From Ailanthus altissimus (lineage: Eukaryota > Streptophyta > Magnoliopsida > Sapindales > Simaroubaceae), in contig OX327684.1 in assembly GCA_946807835.1 (NCBI GenBank), positions 12,734,501-12,798,500 of the forward strand: a stretch of DNA of 64,000 bases, in the 5' to 3' direction. The translations under genes were made by a program, and so were the position numbers. The number at the start of each line of letters is the position of its first letter. Position 1 is the stretch's first letter. The notes below the pieces were generated by a model. It saw nothing but the letters and a program-made list of their open reading frames with translations. It searched no databases and was not told the DNA's origin. Positions 35,481 through 47,200 of this stretch are shown piece by piece.

Positions 35481-36019
35481 CAATTATCTAAATATGATAC
35501 ATAACCAAGAGGGAAACCAATGAGCATAACAAAGAAAAATAGCAAAATCGAGAAAGGAATTCCAGTTCTCAACTTTATCCACAAATCTTCTTTTGATTGT
35601 TTTAAAATTAAAGGGAGACTTGTGGAACCCATAATAGAGGAAATCGATGAAAAAGAGACTCTAGTACTAGAGGGTCTCTAGAAAGATGGTCTCTTTATTA
35701 AGAACTCCATAGAAGCACTATTTACAAGAGTAGCCGTAAATTAATTTATTTGAACGTAGTACATGGCTGACCACCTGAGAAGGAAGGAAAAGATAAGGTG
35801 TAGGTTATTATTTAGGATAGCAACTTTTTCCATTATACAAGAACTTAGAGAACTAAAATTCTCCAAATAAAACTTGAATGATCTGATGATGCTATGCTTG
35901 GATCCACTAAAAATTAGCCAAAACATCAGCAAAACCATTATAAGAAAAATTCTAATGAACAGAGGCAACAATGCTAACATCTTGTTCTATGAAGCATTTA
36001 AAAGACTAAAACTCAATAA

Positions 36020-36800
36020 GAATGACCTTCGATAATATAACATAGAGCTAATAGCCTTCGAATAAGGTAAAATACAAGTTTAAAAAGTTATAACCTTATA
36101 TGTCATAGTAGTCGCGAAGCTATTAGAAATTGACTATCTAGACATCAAAGCACCCGTAACATACAACTCTGTAGTAGGGCATTTCTGAATCCATTATATA
36201 GAAGTTGTCCCTTTGACCTTTCACGAAAAATGTGTTTTAGCTATTAGAAAAGGGATAGATGATATAAAGGGTAAACAAATCTAGGGGATGTAATGCTACA
36301 CTAATTCACTAAAGTCAACTAAATACTCTTGGAATCGGGGAAGCAATAAAAACCTCATAAAAAGTAAACAAATAGACCAAGGGATAAGTTCCACCACCCA
36401 TAGGTTGGAACCTCATTTTGAATAGCAATTACAAGATCGGTGGACGAAGGGACTTCCCCTAGAAAAGGAGTACTTACCTCTCAATACAGAAAAAATTGAG
36501 GAATTAATCCTCGATTGTATCACCCTCAATCATAAAGTCCTCATCGACACTGATTTGGTTAAAGAGGAGAGGGAAAGGATGATAAAACTATAGGTAAGAA
36601 ACCAAAATTTCTTTGCTTGGTCCCACAAAAATGATAAAACTACTGGTAAGACATGGTAGAAGTCGACCCAAATGTCATGTGCCACAGATTAAACATATGT
36701 GAAGATTGAAAACTAGTAGGATAGAAACAGCGACAATTTACTCCTGAATAAAACCTAATCATAGGCAATGGAGTTGACAGGCTTTTATAGATAGGAAATT
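36020..36800 (+). pseudogene. Gypsy protease to reverse transcriptase start (copy A)
   Basis: YNSVVGHF then IHYIEVVPLTFHEK (about 36157-36230) is the C-terminal part of the aspartic protease region (normally YNAILGRPWLH). Further on, FFAWSHKND (about 36609) and MCHRLNI (about 36677) then QRQFTPE and NLIIGNGVDRLL mark the entrance to reverse transcriptase. Frames shift between blocks and the catalytic YFDD box is not reached. Confidence 0.7.
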
Positions 36801-37400
36801 TTTTAAAATTGCCATTTTTTATAGGGTATTCTTTTTTAGCCACACATGAAATTTCTAATATTTTGTAAACAAAAGATATAAAATCAAATAGTTTTTCTCC
36901 TCTACTATATTTGTTTCTAAATTAAAATAATTCACCCTAAAAAAAGAACCCTCAAAATGCCCAAAAAAGTGCACACATTTCTCATAAAAAGATCTAAACA
37001 AGTGATTGCAAATTCTTGATAAATGGTCATCAAATACTTGGTAAGTTTCTCGAATTAAAGGTATATATGATGTAATAATCTTAGAAAATAAAATATTTTT
37101 GTAATATATGTGTTTAAAATAAGTACATTAGTTAAAAATGAGTGAAAATAATATAAAATGGTGTCAAATTGGTGCAAAAGGAGTAAAATAATAAATTTGG
37201 TGTGAAACTAAAGAGGCAGTTGTTGGTGGCATGCATTTCACTTAGCCCACGCTTAGCACACATAAGTAGCACTTTTATGGGCATTAGTACCCGCTAAGTG
37301 CGCTGCACATGTTATTTTTGCATATTGTGCACGGGTTTTCAAATTTGATCTTTTTTTCCCATTTTAATCACAATGTCAACAATTTTTCTTTTATTATAGA
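36801..37400. other. spacer between Gypsy copy A and the MULE
   Basis: AT-rich to 37200, then a mixed block (37200-37340) with repeated GCTTAGC/GCTAAGTGCGC phrases. This may be the 5' non-coding end of the Mutator-like element, but I found no certain terminal inverted repeat. Confidence 0.35.
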
Positions 37401-37404
37401 TATC

Positions 37405-39320
37405 ATGGAAAGTGTTTCAACTATTTTATACTTTGATGAAAGGTGAGAGAGTTCTAGTGACAGTGATAAGAGATATATCGAATTCAAGAATGTTGGTGTT
37501 TCAATTTCAAAGAATGTAAAATATAAGCACTATTTAGAAAATCAAATGCAGTATAAAGTGTCTATGAGAATTTACGTTAATGTAAAAAGGGTAAAATTGA
37601 TACTAATTGCAATTGAAAACAGTAAGGATGTACAGTTTTAGTTAGGTCTCCATAAAAATATTTGATACCTTTATGTGTAACAGTTGATGTTTAAGCTCCC
37701 ATATACAAAAGTAATATAGAGGTGCTCGTAAAAAATGAATAAGCATGCCCTAATCACTTCATGTCCGTGAATGGTAGTAACTAAATGAGTAGCATAGTGC
37801 CAACAATAGTAACAGTTATGTTTTCAAAAAATATTATAAATAATTATCATTATTCTCATTCACTGTTCAATGAAGACCCAAGTTATATGCTCTACTATAA
37901 TGATGATGGTAATGTGGGGATAATGAGAGTAATGATGATGGTTATGAAATTATAATAGTACTGACGGAGATGATGATGGTAATGCTGATTATGAAACCGA
38001 AGCTGATGGACTGAATAACATACCAGAAGATGGACCATGTCTTGTTTCTAATAGTTCTTTTCATAAGTCACATGATGCGTATGTTTCGTATGCAAGAGAA
38101 GATGTGGCTCAGGCCGTAAACCCTTTTCAATTTATGCTTCTTGTACCACCATCAAACTTAAACATATTGGATAAGATATCATATACTAGACTTACAGAAG
38201 TGTTTGTGGAAAAGTTGTATGATAGCAAAGATGAAATTCATAAGGCTATGAGCATACTAGCAGTTAAGGATAATGGAGCTTTAAAATTCATAGTTCTATC
38301 AAAGATCTTTTTTAGGTGAAATTCAATGATGAGAGATGCAAGTAGAAACTATCAAAAAATGATACTTCTTAGGCATGATTTATAGTCAAACTATTATGAG
38401 TAATTAATGACTTTCAAAATCTAGTTTTTATATCCAAATGACACATAAATATTAAGAGGCCCATTTGAGGTATGTTTCCTAATACCTATATTGGGTTTTG
38501 CATCTATCATTTAAAGAGAATTTAGTAACAAAATATAAGATACTAATGAAAAAGAAGAAAAATAGGGTTTTTAGGCACTTATTTTGTTGTTATATGATAC
38601 AGCTAAGTATTTAGAGGAGGACGTTAATATGGGAAAATATGCTCGATTAGTTGGTACATTTAAGAGATATGACATCATGACCACTAATATGCAGAGAGCA
38701 TTAATGCAATTGCAAAAGATGCAAGATTTCTTCATACGACCACTTTGATTGAATAGATATGAGAGATAATGCAATAATGGTTTTATAAAAGACATGAAGT
38801 GAAAAAAGGTATGATGTCCTTTCCGACGACTTGGAAAAATCATAAAGTGATGAAGCATAATGATAAAGCTAGTCCAATGACAGTTCACTCAGTGGATAAT
38901 TCATGATTTCTAGTGAATGACAGAAGTAAAAATAGAATAGTGGACATCATTGCAAAGTCAAGTAGTTGTCAAAAGTTTGACTTTTGGCATCTAACTTGTT
39001 CCCATACTATTATCATATACAGACATATGAGATTACAGTATGAGGGTCTTTATTAGGCTTATTACATGTTTGAGTGCTTAGTTCGTACCTATAGTGAGTC
39101 AATCCTTCTGGTTGGCCATTAGTTAGGTTGGATAGTTCCAGACAATTTGTGAAATATTGACATCCATCCTTCTATTGTACGTTAACAGGTAACAGGATGA
39201 AAGCAAATTCCATCTCAAGGGGAGGAATCATTAAATAAAGCTTGTATTCATTGTAAACAATATGGACATAACTGATAAACATGTCAAAACCTTCTTGCTT
39301 TAATAGCAACTGATGTATGA
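37405..39320 (+). pseudogene. MuDR-type transposase
   Basis: N-terminal wording: MESVSTILYFDE, and a stretch of Asp/Glu codons (37880-38030). The MuDR N-terminal domain follows at 38200-38320 (KLYDSKDEIHKAMSILAVKD). Near 38640-38710 the block YDIMTTNMQRALMQ matches the C-terminal part of MULE transposases. A decayed SWIM zinc finger follows (LTCSHTIIIYRHMRLQYEG, about 38991-39050), then a CCHC knuckle CIHCKQYGHN with final TC at about 39240-39290. The catalytic DDE core between the N-terminal domain and 38630 is shortened, with only vague similarity. Many stops and shifts; non-functional. Confidence 0.8.
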
Positions 39321-39734
39321 TTGTTATTTTGGCTTAAGTTGTTTCAATGGAGTTGTATGTTTGTTTGTAAAACCTAAATTGATATTTAATCTCCATTCAC
39401 TTGGTTTAATTTATTTGTTGTTTGATTTTTAAATTTAGTTAATTATATTCATTTACCAAAATTCTCGTAGAATTTTTCCTATTTTATAAACATTCTGAAA
39501 CCTACAAATCATTAATAACATTTTTATACATTTTGCATAAACTATACATCATCTTACTATACATCCACAAAATACAAAGACAATGTATAGCTATAAAACA
39601 CATATGCACAACTATATAAAATTTTGTCACATTTATACAAAATATCTGTATATATCTACCAAACATAATGGCAACAAATAATAATATAATATAATTACAA
39701 CATCTATACATTATTTTGAGGCATAGGTCTATAA

Positions 39735-40190
39735 ATCTATGGCTATCTTTTCTCTAAAAATAGTATTAGTCTTGGAGGTAAAATCAAATGGTCGATCCAA
39801 CATTAGATATTCAATAAACATACAAGTGAAAACGCCATAGTTCCCAATTTGGACACTCTATTGAGGCACAACTACCTTTAAATGTATAGGCTTGAATGAC
39901 GACATATCTTCAATACTTCTCTCCTAAAGGTAAAACATTTACAAGCCTAGATAAAATGACATAAGAATACACAAAAGAGTAATAAAAACTTATATTGCTT
40001 GGTTAGTATATGCATTAATGCTAGAATCATATAATGTAATCGTCTTATAAAGAAAATCAACCTCTGCTGCAAACTAATCCTTCTATTTATAGTTAATAGG
40101 AATATATATTTACACAAACAATTGTAGTTTTATTATGAACTAATTGTAGTCTAAACGAAAACAAAAAATTATTAGTTTATATCCATTACT
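39735..40190 (-). pseudogene. Ulp1-like C48 cysteine protease, catalytic residues lost
   Basis: On minus, RIYIPINYK then FAAEVDFLYKTITLYDSS (about 40110-40030) corresponds to the strand carrying the catalytic His-Trp. Here His is replaced and Trp is a stop. Further on, NYGVFTCMFIEYLMLDRPFD (about 39840-39780) corresponds to the DCGVF box. The Asp reads Asn and the nucleophile Cys reads Tyr. Ulp1 enzymes remove SUMO; this copy could not. It is continuous in position with the DUF1985 fragment upstream. Confidence 0.75.
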
Positions 40191-41379
40191 TTATCTACCT
40201 CAACCCACAATTTTGCACCAAGTAAATCCTCATTTGCTCTTTGTTCATATGACAACAATGACAAGTTATATCTAACACTGTCTAGCACAAAGGCATTCTG
40301 TTGGTGTTCATATTTAAGGGACTCCTAAAAATCAAATATATGACCCTATTTTAAGATAATAATACCAAAAAATTTATAACATAATGTAAACAACAATCAA
40401 GGAAAAATAACTTACAATAAAAGATATATATATATATATATGCATATGTAATCATGCAATCCTGTGAGTATGCTTGCTCATAATTGCACTTATGTTGACA
40501 AACGAACTTTAGATACTTATTGATATGCTACAAAAGCCCACATAACATATATAAATATTGATATTATTAAGTTATATTTTTTTAAAAAAATAATGCCCTT
40601 ACAAAATCATCAAGCCAATCAGGCAGAAGCTTATTAAATCATTTCTGATCAGCATTTATACAAGGTAATCTAATATACCCTTAACCATCCTGCATCCATG
40701 CTTGAAACTCTGTAGGCACGACTAAGTCTATCGGCTATTGTGGATCCACATCAAACTAAAGTCTATCAGTTGTTGTGGATCCACATCAAACTAAGAATCA
40801 TCACATCTACTTATAATTCAACCGTTCTTTTTTTGAACTTCTTTCGAATGAGATTGGTATAAGGGGTGCGTTTAATACACACATCCTTGTACTGGCACCC
40901 AAACATGATCATCATTTGTATAGCAACATTAGATATAATTTGTACACTTGCAGGTTTCTCAGTTGCATGCTGTAGTTTGGCTACCATTGGTGCTAATACT
41001 TAGTAGCTGGAGTTTGAGTTTGAACGTCATCGATCATGCCTTCTCTCCCCTAAAACAAAACAATACCAATAAATATATTGTGTTGTAAAGAATATACAAA
41101 ATCATTTTTAATGTACAAAATGTACTATAATCTGATCTACACCCTAAAAAATGTTAGATGATTGGAGGTACTACATTGTGAGACTCATCTAATGTAACAC
41201 TATTTTTATAAGTACCATTTGGTCTTACAGCTTATCAATCTTCTTCTTAGGAATACTATACTGTGATAACGTTCCTAATCTAAACTATACATAGATATAT
41301 ACATAATTAATCTTCACAATGTATTATCTATCATTATCAAAAAGTGAATAAAAGAAAAAGTCATTAAATTATTGTACCA

Positions 41380-41560
41380 TTACTTTAGATGTTGGCAGGG
41401 CTTCGAAGGGGTAGCCACGTTGAACATTCATATTATCCTCGAGGTCGGTGAATTGGACGTTCAACTTCACAATATTATCAATATTGAGATCCCTTCCAAA
41501 TACTCCTGATGGGACACGCAACTTCACTATCGTGCGACAATCTTCATTCTTCTCATATTA
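41380..41560 (-). pseudogene. middle part of the Ulp1/DUF1985 gene
   Basis: A stretch read on minus as KLRVPSGVFGRDLNIDNIV then QRGYPFEALPTSKVM is open and better balanced in codons than its flanks. It fits the region between DUF1985 and the protease domain, but I have no motif to name. Confidence 0.35.
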
Positions 41561-41869
41561 TCTCAACACTAACTTTCTATATGATCTAAAATCTATACAA
41601 AATTACAGAATTGTTTACTATTAACAAATATATATATATATATATCTGTGTTGTTTGTGTCTATATGTGTGTGTGTGTAAAAGTTGTTATAAGGTGTAAA
41701 AACATACCAAATCTTCATATTTTTTTAAGAGAATTTGTCCAACATTTATGAATACTAGAGTGCCCTTGCTATACCAAATCAGGAGGTGGGGAAAATGGTA
41801 CCATTTTGATGTACAAACAATGATACATATATTAGAATTGCCTTGTAGATCCAAATCTGAGATAATAAA

Positions 41870-42838
41870 AAAGGGATAAAGATACTTTTACCCTTTGAGT
41901 TTGGCCTAATGGACAATTTTGCACAACTTAGATTCAAAATACCTAATTTCACCCCAATCTATTAATTTTTTCTATTAATTTAAACAGATTAAGTGTATTT
42001 TAGTATAATTACACATAAATTTTAATTTACACCAGCCTTTGTAATAGTGTTTAAAAAAGAAGCAGCGTCTATGGTAGCCGCCACTCTTCTCCCCACTTTT
42101 GTTATATCTTCGGTGCTCTATTGACAAATAAATTTTTTTTACCATCATATAAATCATGAAATGTTGGGTCCGATGATATCAAATTTGAGTTAAATAGCTA
42201 TAAATCACCAGTGGCCACTTGACCAACGATTTATTAATGGTGGTGGTAGTAAAGGACCACTCGTCCCTATTTTGTGGTAGTGCTATGGTGGTTGCCACTA
42301 TTCTCCCTACTTTTGGCACTTCTTTAATGCTCTATTGACTAAACAAATTTTACCATTACGAAAATCATGAAATTTTGAATCCAATGATGTCAACTTTAAG
42401 TTATACCACACACTAGTCACTAGTGGCAAAGGTGACAGTTACCACTTAGGGCCGATGGCTCTTTTTTTAGTTTTTTTTTAATTTTCATGTTTTATTTAAT
42501 TTAATTTATTTTAAAATATTTTATTAAATAACATAAATCAATTATATGATAACATGTGTCATTTGTAACTTATTTTATTATGGCATGCAATATTATATTA
42601 ATTTTTTTATTTAATTTTATATTAGGTGAATGGATGAGATTGTGCTACGTGTTCAAACACAGTGAAGTATCCAAAGTTAATATTCTATTTAAACTACAAA
42701 AAAATATATTCTATTTAAATTGACAAAAAAAAACTAACGGACTAAGATAAAATTGAGTATTTTAAATCTAATTGAGGTAAAGTTGTCGATTAGGCCAAAC
42801 TCCAGGGGTAAAATTATCTTTATCCTTTAAAACAATAA
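41870..42838. mobile_element. TIR element inserted in the Ulp1 gene
   Basis: Inverted termini of about 110 bp. The left end reads GGATAAAGATACTTTTACCC then GAGTTTGGCCTAATGGACAA. The right end, read on the opposite strand, gives GGATAAAGATAATTTTACCC then GAGTTTGGCCTAATCGACAA. No transposase inside, so it is non-autonomous, perhaps Mutator-like by TIR length. An internal duplication of about 118 bp with a 216-bp period (42072-42192 and 42288-42404; shared GCTCTATTGAC, AAATCATGAAAT) is present. No clean target duplication was found. Confidence 0.8.
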
Positions 42839-43213
42839 TTTTACATAAACAAACAGTAGTTTGAACATTTTCTGCACATTCAATGGAATAATGAATTGAT
42901 AAAATTACTCACAAGATTGCAAGAGCAAAATTATACACACTATATGCTTCCTTTTTTAGCTACCCTATTTGTCCCTTTGCTTTAGGTGTCGTAGAGTACG
43001 AACCATATAATTGTGCCCAATGGATAGCAATTAAACTTATCTAGGTCAACCACAAGCCTAAGAACAAAATACTAAATCTCTCTACAATTTTCAAGCAGCA
43101 CCGACGCATAATGGAAAAAATAAAACAGATACAATTTGATTGCATCTGCATCATCTTCTTCACTTAAATCCATCATACTAAACACACATGTAGTCCTTAT
43201 AGGTCAAAATAAT

Positions 43214-43630
43214 TTAAAAATATATATATTTATCATACAATCTATTTTTATATTTTTTATTCAACTCTCTAATTAAGGGATAATCTCTCATCCTCAACCC
43301 TATAATAAAATAAAAATCAAAATGGGAGAATCTAATGCACTTGTTGCATATCAAAAGCCACATTTCTTCATAGTTCTTGGTATGCACTTGCCTTAACAAC
43401 ACCTCATGTACTAACATACTTAAAAATGAGATATCTTGCGCGTCTAGAAAATGACCCCAACATGTGGTCCTAAATAAATGTACCTGTTTGGGTGTCAACT
43501 TATATCTAATGGCGTCTATGGCCCACAACTTCAAATAAACTATCGCCGACGCTCGGTAGAACTCATTTTTTAAAACTATAAATGATTTATAGATGTTTGT
43601 CTTCTTGAAAAAAATAAATTTATTGTACAA
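43214..43630 (-). pseudogene. DUF1985 domain (Ulp1-associated) fragment
   Basis: 138 open codons on minus. LFRTTCWGHFLDAQDISFLS, then LVHEVLLRQVHTKNYEEMW and RFSHFDFYFIIGLRM follow the plant DUF1985 pattern (CFGHFLDMPEIRFS, LVHHLLLRRV, LWF, RFSLREFALITGL). This domain is found N-terminal to Ulp1 proteases in MULE-borne genes; its biochemical role is not known to me. It is the best preserved part of the gene, but its continuation is lost beyond 43214. Confidence 0.8.
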
Positions 43631-43640
43631 TATAAGATAA

Positions 43641-44255
43641 TTAAATAAAGTAAACCAATTATTAATAGTAATAAAATTGAAAATAAATTAAATAAAGCAT
43701 TAAATATTAAATTAATGCAAATAATTAAAATTAAAATTAAGCAAAAACAAATATATTAGATAACAAATAACTAAATATATTATTAATTTATTAATTAAAC
43801 ATTTAAATAATTGAATATTTAAAAAAAAATTAAACAATTAAATATATTAATTAAATATAAATAGTTTAATAAATTAAGTATCTTAATAACTATTTATTAT
43901 TAAATAAATAAACCAATTAAATAATAACAACTAAAATTAATAACAAAATATTTTTAAAATAATTAAATAATGAAATATATTAATTAGTAATTAATAATGT
44001 AAATTATATATATTAATAACTAAAAGTTATTTAATAAATTAAACCAGCTAAATAAATGATAACCACTAAAATTATATTAAACAATTAAATATATTAATTT
44101 TGTTATTAAAATTAAACTACAAAATATATTAATTACATAAGAAATAAATATATTAATAACAAAATAATAACTTATTTATTAATTAAATAATTCATTAATT
44201 TAATTAATAACTAAAATTAATTTAATATCAAATTAAATTAAAATATTTCACACGC
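43641..44255. other. AT-only low-complexity stretch
   Basis: Almost purely A and T, built on TTAAATAATTAAATATATTAA-like phrases with no fixed period. No gene. Confidence 0.6.
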
Positions 44256-44256
44256 T

Positions 44257-47200
44257 TCATGTGACAGCACTATATGCTAAGTGCATAAGCCCTCGTGTTT
44301 GCCGTTAACGACTAAAAATTATGTTTCTTATTTTTTATCCTACTCTTGTCAAATACTGAAATTATGTCTTTTTATTTTTATTAAGATGACTAAAAAGTAA
44401 AGAAAATTAGTATAATCTAGGTAAACAGAAAATAACAAAGAGATGACTCAAGTTAAACAAGATTGAATCAACAATATGGAATAAAGCAAGGATTACAACC
44501 ATCCCTCGATTTTTTTAGAATGAATTAATCTATTTTAATTTAATCTCTCAACATGAATTATTATTTAAACCCCAAAATCTTCACTAGCTTCTTTCGATAA
44601 TCAAGTAAATATATTTTATTATAATACTTACCTATATTCCTATGGTAATTAGATAAAAGTAAAATTCATGAAGAATTGGTCTTCTAAGCGATGCATGCCA
44701 TATGAGTATATTCTCATCTTATATAGAACTCATAACTGTTATGCTATGAATATTTATCAGTTTATCTAAGGCTAAACACATAAATTCTTTTTTCAAGTTC
44801 TTTATGGTTCCTAAAACAATCTAATTATTGGCCAAATAAATAGAAAGCATTAAGCACAAATCAAGTAAACAACTATGATATTAAGTTCATAAAATAAGAA
44901 AAGATACCAAATTTAATTACATATTGAGTTCAAAGTTGCAATCTTAGAAATAAAAACCTAATTCATAGTGACAAATAAAATTCTAGAGCATATAACAATC
45001 ATTATCATGAAGAAAACAAATCTTCAACAAAAAAGAACAAAAGAAAAGAGATAGTGTAATATCTAATCCTAATTAATAGCATTGACGCCTAGATTTCGGT
45101 ATAGAGTAATAAAGACACTGTAGGGTTACCCAATTCTAACCCTATTAGAAAATAATTTGGTAATTTCACACTCGGTCGGAGCGTCAGACGACCCTAGAAT
45201 ATTTTTGAAAATTTTCTCTATTGGCTTGGAAAAGGAAATTTTAATTTACTTCATGAATTTCCATTTAAGGGTTATGTATGGAACAAGGCTTTATTGAGAA
45301 ACACAATCTATATATTAGAGAATGGACCAATTAGAGACAATTTGATGAATTGCCAAGTTGAAAGTCTAGTTAGTTCCTTTAACTATTCTAACTAAATAAT
45401 TAGAAAGGAACCAATTAAATCCTTCTATTTTGAACTAATGGCAAATTAAAAATTTAGAGTCAGTTGAGGGACAAATTAGGCAATTGAGAGAGCACTATAT
45501 AAAGGTGGAATTGTGTAGAATGTTTTAGAGAGGAAAGCATAACATCTTAGAGCTCAAAAGAGTGAAAATTTTGGCCAAGTGAGGGATGACATTGCTATAG
45601 TAAAACCCAAAGTGATTTCATGATTTTTCATGCTTGATCAAGCCAAAATAAAGCCAACCACAAGTTTCTAATATCAATTGAAGCTTCCATTAGTGCAAAT
45701 CCAAGAGAAAGAGGTAGGAAAAACCTTGTTTTGTAATGATGATGTGGGAATTTTCAAGATTTCTTCAATTAACGCTTTTATGGGAATTATTGATGTAGGT
45801 TGAGTTGAACTCTAGTATGGAGCTTGAAGGAGTCATCAAATTGAAGAAACTAGAAAGGTAAGAATTAGGGTTTTAGGTGACTTTGATGTAGAACATTCAA
45901 TTAAATGTTATTAGGGCATTAACATGAAATTAGCTTGATTTTGATGCTATTGGAACAAGAAATTGAGAAAAGAAATGTTTTGGGTGGTGGATATAAATTT
46001 TGCCACTTTAGGGAAGTTAGGGTTGAGTTGTGTTTGGTTGAATTGTGGCGTATAAATGGTGCCTTATGTAAATTGAATGTATATGGTTGATGAAAAAAAA
46101 AAAATGAAGAAAAACATAATTGTCCATTTTGGAAGGGTGAAGGCCAATTATGTCCAACAAAAGTTATAAGGTGTTAAGAAATTTTCAGAGCGTTAGATAG
46201 TGAAATAGATAAGATTGAATGGCTTCGTAAATGAAAATCAGAAAATAGTATCCATCCAGGCTTTGTATGTTGATTAGGGCATTTAGTAGTTAAATGAGAT
46301 ATCAGCGTTTGAATTGGTTCTAAATGTCATTTATGGCGTGTAGGTGAAGAAAATCGAGACCGGTAAAGGAAGCAGAAATCCAAAGCGAAATTGAGCTTAG
46401 AGTGGTTGTGAGTGAAAAATCTGTCATTTTTCTATCTTTCATTTATTATGTTTTCGCATGTTAAAATTGTATGTTTTATGAGCTTTTAATGCATAAACAT
46501 GATTTGCGATCTTGATATCTATCCATAGATATGCATTTACATGTTCGGATTAAGAAATAGTTTTAAAACTATTACATTAGTTTCAAGGCCATTGGTACCA
46601 TCAGATTATAGTGGTGGTGATGGTTTAAGACCCGGCCGGTATATCCCATGCATATAGGTAGGTTTTTGGGGGTGTGTCACTAACTCCAGGAAGTCGGGTT
46701 GTCAAGTTATGTAAGTCGTTTTATGTGTACATGTATTGTCTCACTATATGTATGCGATGTAGGATTTCGCTGCATAGCCAGTGAGATGTCTTGAGATGTC
46801 ACAGTGGGTGTTGCTAGTTGAGATGCCCCGTGACTTACTTACGTGTGCGGTGCTAGTTAAGTAGCTGCGTGAGTATAGAGTTTTAGGGTTACCATTAGTA
46901 TAGTTTCGAAAGAAAATAGTTGAGCGAAGGATTTAATAGTTTTCGATCTATCGATCGCATATTATGCATTTATATGTACATGCTAGTTATTATGTCTTAT
47001 AGATTTAGGATATTATTTTTCAAATATGTAAATAAAATCTGCTTGGCAAGATTTCATCGGCATATGATGTTAGAAACTATTTTACTGCTTTATACAAGTC
47101 TTAGAAGCATAATTTATACATGTCTTTTAGAATTTAATATTTATACATAATTTTATTTTTATTTGAAATCTTAAATGCACTCATTAAGCTCTTTTAGCTC

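Larger units (their letters stand above)
33560..36800 (+). mobile_element. Tat-like Ty3/Gypsy 5' half, copy A
   Basis: Plus-strand remnant: LTR part (about 33560-33885), primer-site region, gag and the start of pol. It is colinear with the inverted copy B at 55955-58750. Shared landmarks are the LTR stretch near 33700 (CATCCAA, GTATCCAATTACTC), the TATAGTG(T)TGT-TGTAA-AAAGTT region, the gag leader, the FLNRFNREL block and the His/Cys block. Heavily decayed by stops and shifts. It stops at the beginning of reverse transcriptase, near 36800. Confidence 0.75.
37400..43640. mobile_element. Kaonashi-type Mutator-like element remnant (transposase + Ulp1)
   Basis: A plus-strand MuDR-type transposase pseudogene (37405-39320) converges on a minus-strand gene that combines a DUF1985 domain and an Ulp1-like (C48) cysteine protease (39700-43640). 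This pairing is known from plant MULEs that have acquired an Ulp1-like gene (Kaonashi/KI elements). Both genes are decayed, and a separate TIR element lies inside the second. Terminal inverted repeats were not identified, so the outer limits are approximate. Confidence 0.75.

Noticed and set aside
46920..47150. 76-codon frame inside the long solo LTR
   Set aside because: LTRs are non-coding; no motif seen.
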